DNA of 64,000 nucleotides from an uncultured candidatus Porisulfidus sp. (GTDB lineage: Bacteria; Pseudomonadota; Gammaproteobacteria; Poriferisulfidales; Poriferisulfidaceae): positions 843,161-907,160 of the forward strand of contig OY288106.1 in assembly GCA_958431155.1 (NCBI GenBank), in the 5' to 3' direction. The notes below the pieces were generated by a model. That model ran no database searches, had not been told where the DNA came from, and worked only from the letters and a program-made list of their open reading frames with translations. Positions 56,113 through 64,000 of the stretch are shown here, piece after piece. Within the stretch, counting starts at the first letter, position 1; each line of letters begins with the position of its first letter. A program made the position numbers and the translations under genes.

Positions 56113-57249
56113 TCAGCCGGACTGTCCGGCACGATGCTGCTGCATCAGGTCGGTGAAACGGTCGAACAGGCTGGCCACGTCGTGCGGACCCGGGCTGGCT
56201 TCCGGATGCCCTTGGAAGGCGAACGCCGGGGCTTCAGTGTGGCTGATTCCCTGCACAGTGCCGTCGAACAGTGAACGGTGAGTAAGGCGCAGGTGATCCG
56301 GCAGCGACTCCTCGTCCACCGCGAACCCGTGGTTCTGGCTGCTGATCAGGACCCGCCCCGTGTCCAATTCCAGAACGGGATGGTTGGCGCCATGATGGCC
56401 GGTCTTCATCTTGACCGTGCGCGCACCGCTGGCCAGGCCGAGCAGCTGGCAACCCAAGCAGATGCCGAACATCGGAATTCGAGCCTCAAGCAGTTCCTGG
56501 ATTGCTTCCTGAGCGTAGGTGCACGGCTCGGGGTCTCCCGGTCCGTTGGACAGGAAGACGCCATCCGGACCCTGGGCGAGCACTTCGGAGGCCGGAGTCG
56601 TGGCTGGCACCACTGTAACCGCACATCCTCGCTCGCGCAGCAGGCGCAGGATGTTCTGCTTGATTCCGTAATCGTAGGCCACCACCCGGTACTGCACGGG
56701 CGGTAATTCGCCCGACACCATCTTCCAGGTCCCTTCGTCCCAGTCGTAGGCTGCCTCAACGGTGACCTCCCGCGCCAAATCCATCCCCGCGAGCCCGGCA
56801 AATGCGCGTGCCTGCTCAACCGCCCGGTCTGGATCGGAGGCATCCGTTGTGAGGCAGCCCGACTGGGCGCCCTGATCGCGCAGGATCCGCGTGAGGCGGC
56901 GGGTATCGATGCCGGCAATGCCGGGAAGCCCGTGGCTTTCGAGAAAATCGCCTAAAGGCCGTTCGCCGCGCCAGTTGCTCATGCGCGCGGGCACGTCGCG
57001 CACAATCAGGCCGGCGGCATGCACCTGAGGGCTTGATTCGTTGTCCTCGTCATTGGTGCCGACATTCCCGATGTGCGGGTGCGTCAGTGTGATCAGCTGG
57101 CGGCAATAGGACGGGTCGGTCAGGATCTCCTGGTAACCGGTGATGGCGGTGTTGAAGACGACTTCGCCGACGGCGGTAGCATCCGCCCCGATGGAATCTC
57201 CGGAAAACAACGCGCCGTTTTCGAGGGCGAGCAACGCGCGTTTGGCCAA
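56113..57249 (-). CDS. carA: Carbamoyl-phosphate synthase, small (glutaminase) subunit
   Basis: CarA hydrolyses glutamine and channels ammonia to CarB. The 378-residue protein has the N-terminal CarA domain and a class I glutamine amidotransferase domain. The nucleophile elbow reads GICLGCQLL, with Cys where most CarA proteins have His after the nucleophile (CLGHQ). The His/Glu of the triad are in [11 protein letters not shown]. In gammaproteobacteria dapB normally lies directly upstream; here about 2.4 kb of accessory DNA with a tRNA gene separates them. Confidence 0.96.
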   Translation of the reverse strand: MAKRALLALENGALFSGDSIGADATAVGEVVFNTAITGYQEILTDPSYCRQLITLTHPHIGNVGTNDEDNESSPQVHAAGLIVRDVPARMSNWRGERPLGDFLESHGLPGIAGIDTRRLTRILRDQGAQSGCLTTDASDPDRAVEQARAFAGLAGMDLAREVTVEAAYDWDEGTWKMVSGELPPVQYRVVAYDYGIKQNILRLLRERGCAVTVVPATTPASEVLAQGPDGVFLSNGPGDPEPCTYAQEAIQELLEARIPMFGICLGCQLLGLASGARTVKMKTGHHGANHPVLELDTGRVLISSQNHGFAVDEESLPDHLRLTHRSLFDGTVQGISHTEAPAFAFQGHPEASPGPHDVASLFDRFTDLMQQHRAGQSG

Positions 57250-57383
57250 GAATGTCTCCTGAAGGTCCGGCTTTGGGCTTGGCGAGCCTTGAAAATTATG
57301 CCGGGAGACTATTTTACAGCAGAGGGCCGGATGAGCGAAAAAATGCTTACCGGAAGAATAAGCAAAGTATCAAAATTATCTTC

Positions 57384-57398
57384 AGTGTGTCGCACACT
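57384..57398. promoter_or_regulatory. Short palindrome upstream of higBA
   Basis: AGTGTG and CACACT are perfect inverted repeats with a TCG spacer, 45 bases before the higB start and on the 3' side of the AT-rich stretch that may hold the promoter. It may be part of a HigA operator, which is inferred from position only. Confidence 0.35.
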
Positions 57399-57409
57399 TC
57401 TTGCATAAT

Positions 57410-57430
57410 GATAGGTGATAGGTGATAGGT
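57410..57430 (+). repeat. Three tandem GATAGGT heptamers before higB
   Basis: GATAGGT is repeated three times without spacer, ending 12 bases before the higB ATG. Variation in the number of such units could alter the distance between promoter and start codon. Whether it serves as binding site, translational element or simple repeat slippage cannot be told. Confidence 0.6.
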
Positions 57431-57442
57431 TACACTTATCAT

Positions 57443-57721
57443 ATGATTCTTGGCTTTCGTCACAAAGGTCTTGAACTTTTATTCGAAAAGGGAAGTCGCA
57501 AGCGAGTGCCACCAACACTGGCGCCAAAAATCGGACGAATTCTTGCCCGCCTTGACGAAGCCGCCATACATAAGGACATGAACCTGCCAGGTTTCGACCT
57601 GCATCCTTTGAAAGACCGTCTAGCAGGATACTGGGCAGTCAAAGTGTCCGGCAACTGGCGCATCATTTTTCACTTTCAAGGACGAAATGCCAAGGATGTG
57701 GATTTAGTTGATTACCATTAG
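57443..57721 (+). CDS. higB: HigB-type toxin (RelE superfamily)
   Basis: A 92-residue protein beginning MILGFRHKGLELLFEKGSR and containing NLPGFDLHPLKDRLAGYWAV and GNWRIIFHF, the family pattern of HigB-like mRNA interferases acting on ribosome-bound mRNA. The toxin gene precedes the antitoxin gene, the reverse of most pairs but normal for higBA. The ATG at 57443 starts the conserved part; a GTG at 57422 would add seven residues. It lies between carA and the coupling protein gene. Confidence 0.87.
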   Translation: MILGFRHKGLELLFEKGSRKRVPPTLAPKIGRILARLDEAAIHKDMNLPGFDLHPLKDRLAGYWAVKVSGNWRIIFHFQGRNAKDVDLVDYH

Positions 57722-57733
57722 GAGGACTAGAGC

Positions 57734-58021
57734 ATGCCAATGAAAAACCCGTCCCATCCAGGGTTATCCGTACGCCATGATTGCCTAGAACCTCTGGGCC
57801 TTAGCGTGACGGAAGCAGCTCGTAAGCTCGGCGTTAGCCGTAAGCAACTGTCGGATATTGTGAACTGCCACTCGGGAATCTCCCCCGAGATGGCGATCCG
57901 TCTCGACAAGGTGTTCGGAGGAGGGGCAGAAACCTGGTACCGGGTCCAGGCCTCTTACGATCTGGCTCAGGCCATGAAAAAAGTGGGTCAACTAGCCAAG
58001 CGGCTCTCACCTGCAATCTGA
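57734..58021 (+). CDS. higA: HigA-type antitoxin, XRE helix-turn-helix
   Basis: A 95-residue protein with a helix-turn-helix domain: [19 protein letters not shown] followed by [14 protein letters not shown]. It starts 12 bases after higB with AGGAGG upstream. HigA binds both HigB and the operon promoter. The C-terminal part carries [16 protein letters not shown], which is typical of plasmid- and chromosome-borne HigA proteins. Confidence 0.9.
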   Translation: MPMKNPSHPGLSVRHDCLEPLGLSVTEAARKLGVSRKQLSDIVNCHSGISPEMAIRLDKVFGGGAETWYRVQASYDLAQAMKKVGQLAKRLSPAI

Positions 58022-58042
58022 TCAGCCTATTGCTACCGCATC

Positions 58043-59602
58043 CTACTCAACCGGCACCGGGGATGTAAACACGAACCGGGCCAATCCGTTCCCATAATTG
58101 ACCGCACAACGCGGCGGCAGGGATTGCAGCATATTGGTGTCCACCAAGTAGCGTTCCGATTGGCGCAGGCTGCGGATATCCCGCTCGCGCTCGGCGAGAA
58201 CCGTGTTCGTCTCAAGGCTGCGTACCTCGTCGTCGACCAGAATGTTCCCGCTCATGCGGGCTAGCCACAGTGCTGTGTCCGGATCATTGACCTGGTAGGA
58301 GAATTTCAGGCCGCAATTCTCGGTCACCGAAGACACCACCTGCTCTGGATCCAGATCGCCGGGCACATTCCGCAGGTCGTTGACCGTCTGGTGCGCCAGC
58401 ACCAGATGCGCCCGCTTGTCCCGGATAGAGGCAAGCGCCTCCAGCACGGGGGCACTGACCAGATAGCGGAATTCATCCAGAAACAGGCAGACCTGGCGGG
58501 CTTCCTCGCGGGCACGCCGCTCGCAGTGCTGGATCACTGACAGCACGAACATCTTCTGCAACTTGAGAATGCGGGAATGACGCAAGGAACCGCGCACGTA
58601 AAGCACTGCGCCTTCGGAAATCGCCCGGACAATATCCAGTCCCTCTTCGGCGCGGACTGAAGGGGTCGCCGCGATTTCCTCCATGTCTTCGACGAACTTC
58701 GTCGCCTTGCGCGCGGCTGGCTGGCCCCGGAACGTCTCCAGCAGAATCGGCAGGGATTCGTCGTCGTACAGTTGCGCGAATTCCCGCGCGGCGCGACGGT
58801 CGTTGAGGCGGTAGAAATCCGCCTCGGTGCCCCGCTCTCCCAAGCCCAGGCTCGCCACCAGAAGCTCTTCGATCTCGTCCGCCGTCTTGCCCTGAAGAGG
58901 ATTCCACTGCGCCGTCTCGGCCATGAGATCCAGGCGGTAGAACGGCACGCCCGCCTCGCGGGCGGCACGGGCCATCACGCGCGGTGCATACTCGTCGTCC
59001 TTGGGGTCGACCACCACCACCGCTTCACCCTGTCGCACGGCCTGGGTCAACAGCACCCCAGCCAAAATTCCCTTTCCGCTGCCGGTCATGCCGACGATAT
59101 CGACATGGGATCCTCGCCACAGGGCTTGATCGATATGAACAGCATTGCCGTCCGAATCCATGCCCAGGAAGAGCCGGTCCTCCGACTCACAGAAAGGCAG
59201 CGGGTTATAGGCATCACGGGCTTTCGGCAGGACATCGCCGACCGTGCGGATGTCGGTTCGCGTATCGCGGGCCAGCGGGCTGCGCTGCACCCAGCGCCCG
59301 CGCCAACGCTCAAACAGGCTGGAGACCCGGCGTGCCGCGAACATAGCCACCACCCCCCCGACCAGGAACTCCCCGACGAACAGCGGGACATGCCAACCCG
59401 GACGGCCGGTCCCCGCCACGTGCGGCGCCAGAATCACAAAAACGGCCAGCACGGACAACATCAGCATCAGCAATCCGAGCGCCCGCGGCGCCCGCAGCAG
59501 GCCAAAGACCAGAAGGATTCCGCTCGGAAGGCCGAGCCAGGGCCAGCTCCATCCGTAGAACATGTTTTCCGACAGGCCGCCGACGAGATTCCAAAACCCC
59601 AT
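58043..59602 (-). CDS. Conjugative coupling ATPase, TraD/VirD4-like, orphan
   Basis: A 519-residue protein with two to four N-terminal hydrophobic segments (to about residue 90) and a cytoplasmic ATPase domain. Walker A is GMTGSGKG and Walker B is VCLFLDEFRY; HIDQALWRGSH and the C-terminal NCGLKFSYQVNDPDTA block match type IV coupling proteins that deliver DNA or proteins to a type IV secretion channel. No relaxase, no mating-pair genes and no integrase are found nearby. It is only 24 bp from the 3' end of tRNA-Ser, so it may be a remnant of an integrated mobile element. Confidence 0.8.
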   Translation of the reverse strand: MGFWNLVGGLSENMFYGWSWPWLGLPSGILLVFGLLRAPRALGLLMLMLSVLAVFVILAPHVAGTGRPGWHVPLFVGEFLVGGVVAMFAARRVSSLFERWRGRWVQRSPLARDTRTDIRTVGDVLPKARDAYNPLPFCESEDRLFLGMDSDGNAVHIDQALWRGSHVDIVGMTGSGKGILAGVLLTQAVRQGEAVVVVDPKDDEYAPRVMARAAREAGVPFYRLDLMAETAQWNPLQGKTADEIEELLVASLGLGERGTEADFYRLNDRRAAREFAQLYDDESLPILLETFRGQPAARKATKFVEDMEEIAATPSVRAEEGLDIVRAISEGAVLYVRGSLRHSRILKLQKMFVLSVIQHCERRAREEARQVCLFLDEFRYLVSAPVLEALASIRDKRAHLVLAHQTVNDLRNVPGDLDPEQVVSSVTENCGLKFSYQVNDPDTALWLARMSGNILVDDEVRSLETNTVLAERERDIRSLRQSERYLVDTNMLQSLPPRCAVNYGNGLARFVFTSPVPVE

Positions 59603-59626
59603 AAGAGTATTCCATCAACGTCCATC

Positions 59627-59714
59627 TGGCGGAGAGGGAGGGATTCGAACCCCCGGAACCTTTCGGTTCAACGGTTTTCAAGACCGCCGCATTCGACCAC
59701 TCTGCCACCTCTCC
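59627..59714 (-). tRNA. tRNA-Ser (anticodon UGA)
   Basis: The minus strand reads a complete class II tRNA of 88 bases. The acceptor stem is GGAGAGG pairing with CCTCTCC, a variable arm is formed around GAACCGAAAGGTTC, the T arm has GGTTCGAATCC, and the anticodon loop in GGTCTTGAAAACC gives UGA, so it reads UCA and related Ser codons. Discriminator G and CCA are encoded. It lies between dapB and the coupling protein gene, and its 3' end faces the accessory DNA, as is usual for element insertion. Confidence 0.93.
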
Positions 59715-59748
59715 GCATGACGTTCCGGCGGCCGGCAGCCGTAACGGG

Positions 59749-60564
59749 CTAGTCTAGCACTGCAAGCACGTCCTGCATCGAATACAGCCCGGGTGACCGC
59801 CCAGCGACCCAGGCCGCCGCACGCATCGCGCCGCTGGCAAAAATCTCCCGGCTTCCGGCCCGGTGCACCAGTTCCAGTTGTTCGTTGCTCCAGGCAAAAA
59901 CCACCCGGTGCTCGCCGACGATGTTCGCCATCCGCATGATGTGGAATTGAACCTTCTCCGCCTCCCGCTCGTTGCCGGTCGACAAGGCCTCGAAGGACGC
60001 GCAGTCCGGGAACTGCTGGTTTCTCCCCTTGGCTACCGCCTTGCCCAAGGCCAACGCGGTGCCGGACGGCGCATCGTGCTTTTTGCGGTGATGCAACTCA
60101 ACGACATCCGTGTCCGTCTCGTCGCCGAGCGCCTTGGAGGCTTCGGTCACCAGATTCAGCATCAGGTTGACGCCAACGCTCATGTTCGGCGCTATCACGA
60201 CCGGAATCTTCTGCGCCGCCTCGGCGATAGCCTTCAACTGGTCCTCGTCGTGTGCAGTCGTGCCGATTACCAGGCCTTTATCCTTCTCCGTGCAGAACCG
60301 GGCCAGTTCCACCGTGTATTCAGGGCAGGTGAAATCGATGGCAACGTCGAAATCCTCGTAGCAGTATTCCAGCGATCCGGAAATCGCCACGCCTGACTCT
60401 TCCCCTCCCGAGAACAGCCCAGCGTCCCGCCCGACCACCAGTTCATCCTGGCTGTGCGAACTGGCCGCACCCAGCGCGATGCCGGGAGCCTCCAGTGCCA
60501 CCCGCACCAGGGTACTTCCCATGCGACCGGTGATACCGGCGATCCCTACGCGAACTTTCTCCAT
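59749..60564 (-). CDS. dapB: 4-Hydroxy-tetrahydrodipicolinate reductase
   Basis: DapB reduces the dihydrodipicolinate precursor in lysine and meso-diaminopimelate synthesis. The 271-residue protein has the nucleotide-binding [11 protein letters not shown], the [16 protein letters not shown] active-site motif with the catalytic His pair and Lys, and [18 protein letters not shown] near the end. It follows dnaJ by one base, the standard arrangement; carA should come next but is displaced by the tRNA and accessory genes. Confidence 0.96.
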   Translation of the reverse strand: MEKVRVGIAGITGRMGSTLVRVALEAPGIALGAASSHSQDELVVGRDAGLFSGGEESGVAISGSLEYCYEDFDVAIDFTCPEYTVELARFCTEKDKGLVIGTTAHDEDQLKAIAEAAQKIPVVIAPNMSVGVNLMLNLVTEASKALGDETDTDVVELHHRKKHDAPSGTALALGKAVAKGRNQQFPDCASFEALSTGNEREAEKVQFHIMRMANIVGEHRVVFAWSNEQLELVHRAGSREIFASGAMRAAAWVAGRSPGLYSMQDVLAVLD

Positions 60565-60565
60565 C

Positions 60566-61696
60566 TCAGTGCAACCAGGATTTCAGGTTATCCACGAAAT
60601 GCCGGCCGCGCTTCAGCCACGAATCGGCACGAGGGGAGTGTACCTCATTTCCGGTCAGGGACTCTTCCAGTTCCTCCAGCAGGCTGCGCTGCTCCGCGCT
60701 CAGGCTCACCGGGGTCTCAACGACCATGGTGCAGATCATGTCGCCCTCGGCGCGGCTGCGAACCGAACGCACGCCCTTTCCGCGCAGGCGTAACGACACC
60801 CCCGTCTGCGTCTCCGGCGGAATTTTCAGTTTCACATGGCCGTCCAGCGTCGGCACCTCAAGGGTTCCACCCAACGCCGCCGTGGCGAAACTGATCGGCA
60901 CATCGCAGTGCAGGTCATCGCCCTTGCGGCGGAACAGGCGGTGCGGGCGCACTCTCACTTCGACATACAGGTCGCCCGGCGCACCGCCACGCATGCCGGC
61001 TTCGCCCTCCCCGGCCAGGCGAACCCGGTCACCCTGATCCACGCCCGGCGGAATCTTGACCCGCAGCGTCCGGGTCTTCTGCACGCGTCCCGCGCCATGG
61101 CAGTCATGGCAGGGCACGCGGATGACTCGACCCTCCCCGCGGCATTTCGGGCAGGTCTGGCGCAAAGTGAAAAAACCCTGCTGGACGACGACCTCGCCCC
61201 GGCCCTGGCAACTCGGGCAGGTCTCCGGCTGGGTGCCCGGCGCACAACCGGAACCGTCACAGGTCGAACAAAGCGTCGCCATGTCGACGTCAATCTCACG
61301 GGTCACCCCGAACACCGCCTCTTCCAGATCCAGGTCGATCCGGTAAGCCAGGTCCGTGCCGCGCGATTCCGTGCGGCCCCGGCTCGTCCGGCCGAAGAGG
61401 TCACCGAACATGTCGCCGAACACATCCTCGAACCCGCTGGCCGCCCCCGCGGCACCGGACGCGCTCGACGCTCCGACCGCATCATGGCCGAAGCGGTCGT
61501 AGAGGGAACGCTTCTGAGGGTCGGACAGGACGCCATAGGCTTCCTGGATCTCCCGGAACTTGCCGTCGGCGTCGGAATCGTCCTTGTTGCGATCCGGGTG
61601 ATGCTTCATGGCCAGCCGGCGGTAGGCCTTTTTCAGGTCCGCCTCGCTGACCTGGCGGTCGACGCCTAGTACCTCATAGTAATCACGCTTGGCCAT
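60566..61696 (-). CDS. dnaJ: Chaperone DnaJ
   Basis: DnaJ is the co-chaperone that delivers substrates to DnaK and stimulates its ATPase. The 376-residue protein has the J domain with HPD (MKHHPDRNKDDS), a Gly/Phe-rich segment, four CxxCxGxG zinc repeats (for example CSTCDGSGCAPG and CPSCQGRGEV) and the C-terminal substrate-binding domain. It lies 30 bases after dnaK. Confidence 0.98.
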   Translation of the reverse strand: MAKRDYYEVLGVDRQVSEADLKKAYRRLAMKHHPDRNKDDSDADGKFREIQEAYGVLSDPQKRSLYDRFGHDAVGASSASGAAGAASGFEDVFGDMFGDLFGRTSRGRTESRGTDLAYRIDLDLEEAVFGVTREIDVDMATLCSTCDGSGCAPGTQPETCPSCQGRGEVVVQQGFFTLRQTCPKCRGEGRVIRVPCHDCHGAGRVQKTRTLRVKIPPGVDQGDRVRLAGEGEAGMRGGAPGDLYVEVRVRPHRLFRRKGDDLHCDVPISFATAALGGTLEVPTLDGHVKLKIPPETQTGVSLRLRGKGVRSVRSRAEGDMICTMVVETPVSLSAEQRSLLEELEESLTGNEVHSPRADSWLKRGRHFVDNLKSWLH

Positions 61697-61726
61697 CGGA
61701 CGTACGGCATCGAGCCCCCCTCATCA

Positions 61727-63682
61727 TCAGGCAGACTTACCGTTCCCCTTGTCCGATTCGTCGACCTCGTCGAAATCGGCATCCACTACGTCCGCATCGT
61801 CTCCGGAGCCGGTCGAGGCTTGCTCGCCAGCACTCTTTTCGCCAGCGTTCTCTTTCTGCTGCGCTTCCTGATAGGCGCGCTGGGCAATGTCGCCGCTGGC
61901 ATCGGCCAGAGCCTTCGTCTTGGCTTCGATGGCGGCCAAGTCGTCTCCTTTCAGCGCCTCCTTCAGATCGTTCACCGCACCTTCCACCCGTGCACGCTCC
62001 TCGCCCGAGACCTTGTCGCCAAGATCTTCCATCGTCTTGGTGGTGGCGTGAACGAGAGCGTCTGCGGTATTGCGCGCCTGCACCAGCTCCTGGAACTTGC
62101 GGTCCTCCTCGGCATGCGCCTCGGCATCCTTGACCATCTGCTCGATCTCGTCCTCCGAAAGTCCGCTGGAGGCCTTGATGATGATCGACTGCTCCTTGCC
62201 GGTGGCCTTGTCCTTGGCCGACACGCTGAGGATGCCGTTGGCGTCGATATCGAAGGACACCTCGATCTGCGGCACGCCGCGCGGTGCGGGTGGCAGGTCC
62301 GTCAGGTCGAAGCGGCCCAGCGACTTGTTGGCGTCAGCACGCTCCCGCTCGCCCTGCAGCACGTGCACCGTGACGGCAGGCTGGTTGTCCGCCGCCGTCG
62401 AGAATACCTGCGTCTGGGTGGTCGGAATGGTGGTGTTCTTCTCGATCAGCTTGGTCATCACGCCCCCCAGGGTCTCGATGCCGAGCGACAGCGGGGTCAC
62501 GTCCAGCAGCAGGACGTCCTTGACGTCGCCGCCGAGCACGCCGCCCTGGATAGCCGCACCGATCGCGACCGCCTCATCGGGATTGACGTCCTTGCGCGGC
62601 GCCTTGCCAAACAGGCCTTCGACCGCTTCCTGGACCTTCGGCATCCGGATCTGGCCGCCGACCAGGATGACCCCTGAGATGTCCCCGGCCGACACGCCAG
62701 CATCCCGCATCGCGATCCGGCACGGCTCCATGGTGCGCTCGATCAGGTCCTCGACCAGGGATTCGAGCTTGGCGCGCGTGATCTTCGCGTTCAGATGCTT
62801 CGGCCCACTGGAGTCGGCCGTAATGTACGGCAGGTTCACCTCGGTCTGCTGTGCACTGGACAACTCGACCTTGGCCTTCTCGGCCGCCTCCTTCAGGCGC
62901 TGTAGGGCGATCGGGTCATTGTGCAGGTCCACCCCGTGCTCCTTCTGGAAGCCGTCCGCCAGATGGTCGATCAGGCGCAGGTCGAAATCCTCGCCGCCCA
63001 GGAAGGTATCGCCGTTGGTCGCCAATACCTCGAACTGGTGTTCGCCATCGACTTCGGCGATCTCGATGATCGAGATGTCGAAGGTCCCGCCGCCGAGGTC
63101 GTACACCGCGATCTTGGTGTCACCGTGCTTCTTGTCCATGCCGTAGGCCAGCGCGGCCGCGGTCGGCTCGTTGATGATGCGCTTGACCTCAAGCCCGGCG
63201 ATGCGCCCGGCGTCCTTGGTCGCCTGGCGCTGCGAATCGTTGAAATACGCCGGCACCGTGATCACCGCCTCGGTCACCTCTTCTCCGAGGTATTCTTCGG
63301 CCGTCTGCTTCATCTTGCCGAGCACCCGCGCCGAGATCTCCGGCGGCGCCATCTTCTTGCCGTGCGCCTCGACCCAGGCATCGCCGTTGTCGGCCTTGAC
63401 GATGCCGAACGGCACCAGCTTGATATCCTTCTGCACCTCGCCCTCGTCGAAGCGCCGGCCGATCAGCCGCTTGACGGCGAACACCGTGTGCCTCGGGTTG
63501 GTCACCGCCTGGCGCTTGGCGGTCTGCCCGACCAGCACCTCGCCGCCGTCCTCGGTGAACGCCACGACCGACGGCGTGGTCCGGTCGCCTTCGCTGTTCT
63601 CGATGACGCGCGCGCCGGAACCTTCCATCACCGCGACGCAGGAATTCGTGGTTCCTAGATCAATACCGATTATTTTTCCCAT
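61727..63682 (-). CDS. dnaK: Chaperone DnaK (Hsp70)
   Basis: DnaK binds exposed hydrophobic peptides in an ATP-dependent cycle. The 651-residue protein has the ATPase domain starting [16 protein letters not shown], the [11 protein letters not shown] phosphate loop, the substrate-binding domain with [16 protein letters not shown], and a C-terminal lid ending in an acidic Asp/Glu-rich tail. AGGAG lies about 10 bases before the ATG. Part of the grpE-dnaK-dnaJ heat-shock operon. Confidence 0.98.
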   Translation of the reverse strand: MGKIIGIDLGTTNSCVAVMEGSGARVIENSEGDRTTPSVVAFTEDGGEVLVGQTAKRQAVTNPRHTVFAVKRLIGRRFDEGEVQKDIKLVPFGIVKADNGDAWVEAHGKKMAPPEISARVLGKMKQTAEEYLGEEVTEAVITVPAYFNDSQRQATKDAGRIAGLEVKRIINEPTAAALAYGMDKKHGDTKIAVYDLGGGTFDISIIEIAEVDGEHQFEVLATNGDTFLGGEDFDLRLIDHLADGFQKEHGVDLHNDPIALQRLKEAAEKAKVELSSAQQTEVNLPYITADSSGPKHLNAKITRAKLESLVEDLIERTMEPCRIAMRDAGVSAGDISGVILVGGQIRMPKVQEAVEGLFGKAPRKDVNPDEAVAIGAAIQGGVLGGDVKDVLLLDVTPLSLGIETLGGVMTKLIEKNTTIPTTQTQVFSTAADNQPAVTVHVLQGERERADANKSLGRFDLTDLPPAPRGVPQIEVSFDIDANGILSVSAKDKATGKEQSIIIKASSGLSEDEIEQMVKDAEAHAEEDRKFQELVQARNTADALVHATTKTMEDLGDKVSGEERARVEGAVNDLKEALKGDDLAAIEAKTKALADASGDIAQRAYQEAQQKENAGEKSAGEQASTGSGDDADVVDADFDEVDESDKGNGKSA

Positions 63683-63753
63683 GGGGTCTGATTCTCCTAA
63701 GATCGGCCGCCCTCGGCCGGTTTATTCATAAATGCGGATTAATAGTTGAAAAA

Positions 63754-64000
63754 TCAAGCCGGATCTGCGGATTCACCCGAAGATCCGGAGCCGCCCTCAT
63801 CGTCCCCGCCGTCCGGCTTCTCCGACACCGGCTCGGACGCCACCACGACCCGGGCCGGGCGCAGCAGCCGGTCATGCATCCGGTAGCCCTTCCGGAACAC
63901 CTCCATCACGCTCCCAGAGGCAACTTCCTCGGTCGGCTGCATCGCCACCGCTTCATGCAGTTGCGGGTCGAAAACTTTCCCTTTTGGATCAATGGCTTCT
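63754..64000 (-). CDS. grpE: Nucleotide exchange factor GrpE, C-terminal part (runs off the window)
   Basis: GrpE releases ADP from DnaK. About 82 C-terminal residues are visible, including FDPQLHEAVAMQP and VMEVFRKGYRMHDRLLRPA, the conserved beta domain that contacts DnaK. The tail after the conserved part is rich in Gly, Ser and acidic residues. The 5' end lies beyond base 64000. Confidence 0.95.
   Translation of the reverse strand, partial: EAIDPKGKVFDPQLHEAVAMQPTEEVASGSVMEVFRKGYRMHDRLLRPARVVVASEPVSEKPDGGDDEGGSGSSGESADPA

Noticed and set aside
63683-63753. Heat-shock promoter or CIRCE element before dnaK
   Set aside because: A short GGCCG-type inverted repeat is present, but no CIRCE palindrome and no convincing sigma-32 consensus; the operon promoter should lie upstream of grpE, outside the window.

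Overview
The window looks like a chromosomal segment of a gammaproteobacterium. It carries classical gammaproteobacterial gene strings: cinA/pncC-recA-recX with mutS nearby, purM-purN-DUF3108, tldD-pmbA, petABC-sspA-sspB, mlaC-murA-hisG-hisD, rimP-nusA-infB-rbfA-truB, and grpE-dnaK-dnaJ-dapB-carA-carB-greA. The genus cannot be fixed from this sequence. Coding density is high, many genes overlap by 4 bp (ATGA/GTGA), and most of the window is GC-rich apart from a few AT-rich seams. Layout. 1-1720: recX (partial), recA and pncC on the minus strand. 1721-13624: an insert of about 12 kb separating pncC-recA from mutS, the most remarkable part of the window. Its core (3328-12590) is a six-gene sterol locus: a short-chain dehydrogenase and a Rieske oxygenase resembling the bacterial C-4 demethylation pair SdmB/SdmA, a sterol C-14 reductase, a CYP51 14-alpha-demethylase, one long gene that fuses squalene epoxidase to oxidosqualene cyclase, and an Erg6-type sterol C-24 methyltransferase. 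The core is flanked on both sides by paralogous two-gene modules, each a nucleotidyltransferase with an RHH-like N-terminus plus a HEPN protein (toxin-antitoxin type). The downstream copy has lost both Asp of the DxD catalytic motif. 13702-20275: mutS, a NorD/CbbO-like VWA protein with a lipoprotein, arsC and wrbA. 20279-32255: hda and a phosphatidyltransferase gene, divergent purMN-DUF3108, pmbA/tldD/nitrilase, msrA, a DUF1326/DUF2182 pair, a GmhA/DiaA-like isomerase and a GlcD-like oxidase. 32266-42402, all minus: macrodomain protein, sspBA, cytochrome bc1 (petABC), a Nif3-like protein, hisD, aroG, hisG, murA and mlaC. 42471-43159: VapBC. 43340-50528: maf, sppA, truB, rbfA, infB, nusA, rimP. 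50661-52173: a ParDE pair and a decayed TonB-dependent receptor gene whose internal deletion junction carries a 34-bp inverted copy of part of the neighbouring greA. 52379-57249: greA, carB, carA. 57384-59714: a HigBA pair, an orphan conjugative coupling ATPase and tRNA-Ser(UGA), sitting between carA and dapB. 59749-64000: dapB, dnaJ, dnaK and the 3' part of grpE. How it fits together: the sterol locus encodes a path from squalene through 2,3-oxidosqualene and probably lanosterol to C-14 demethylated and reduced, C-4 demethylated and possibly C-24 alkylated sterols. Squalene synthesis, side-chain reduction and nuclear double-bond isomerisation are not encoded here. A second theme is that the places where the conserved gammaproteobacterial order is broken most clearly (pncC/mutS, mlaC upstream, greA/rimP, dapB/carA) each hold a toxin-antitoxin-like module.
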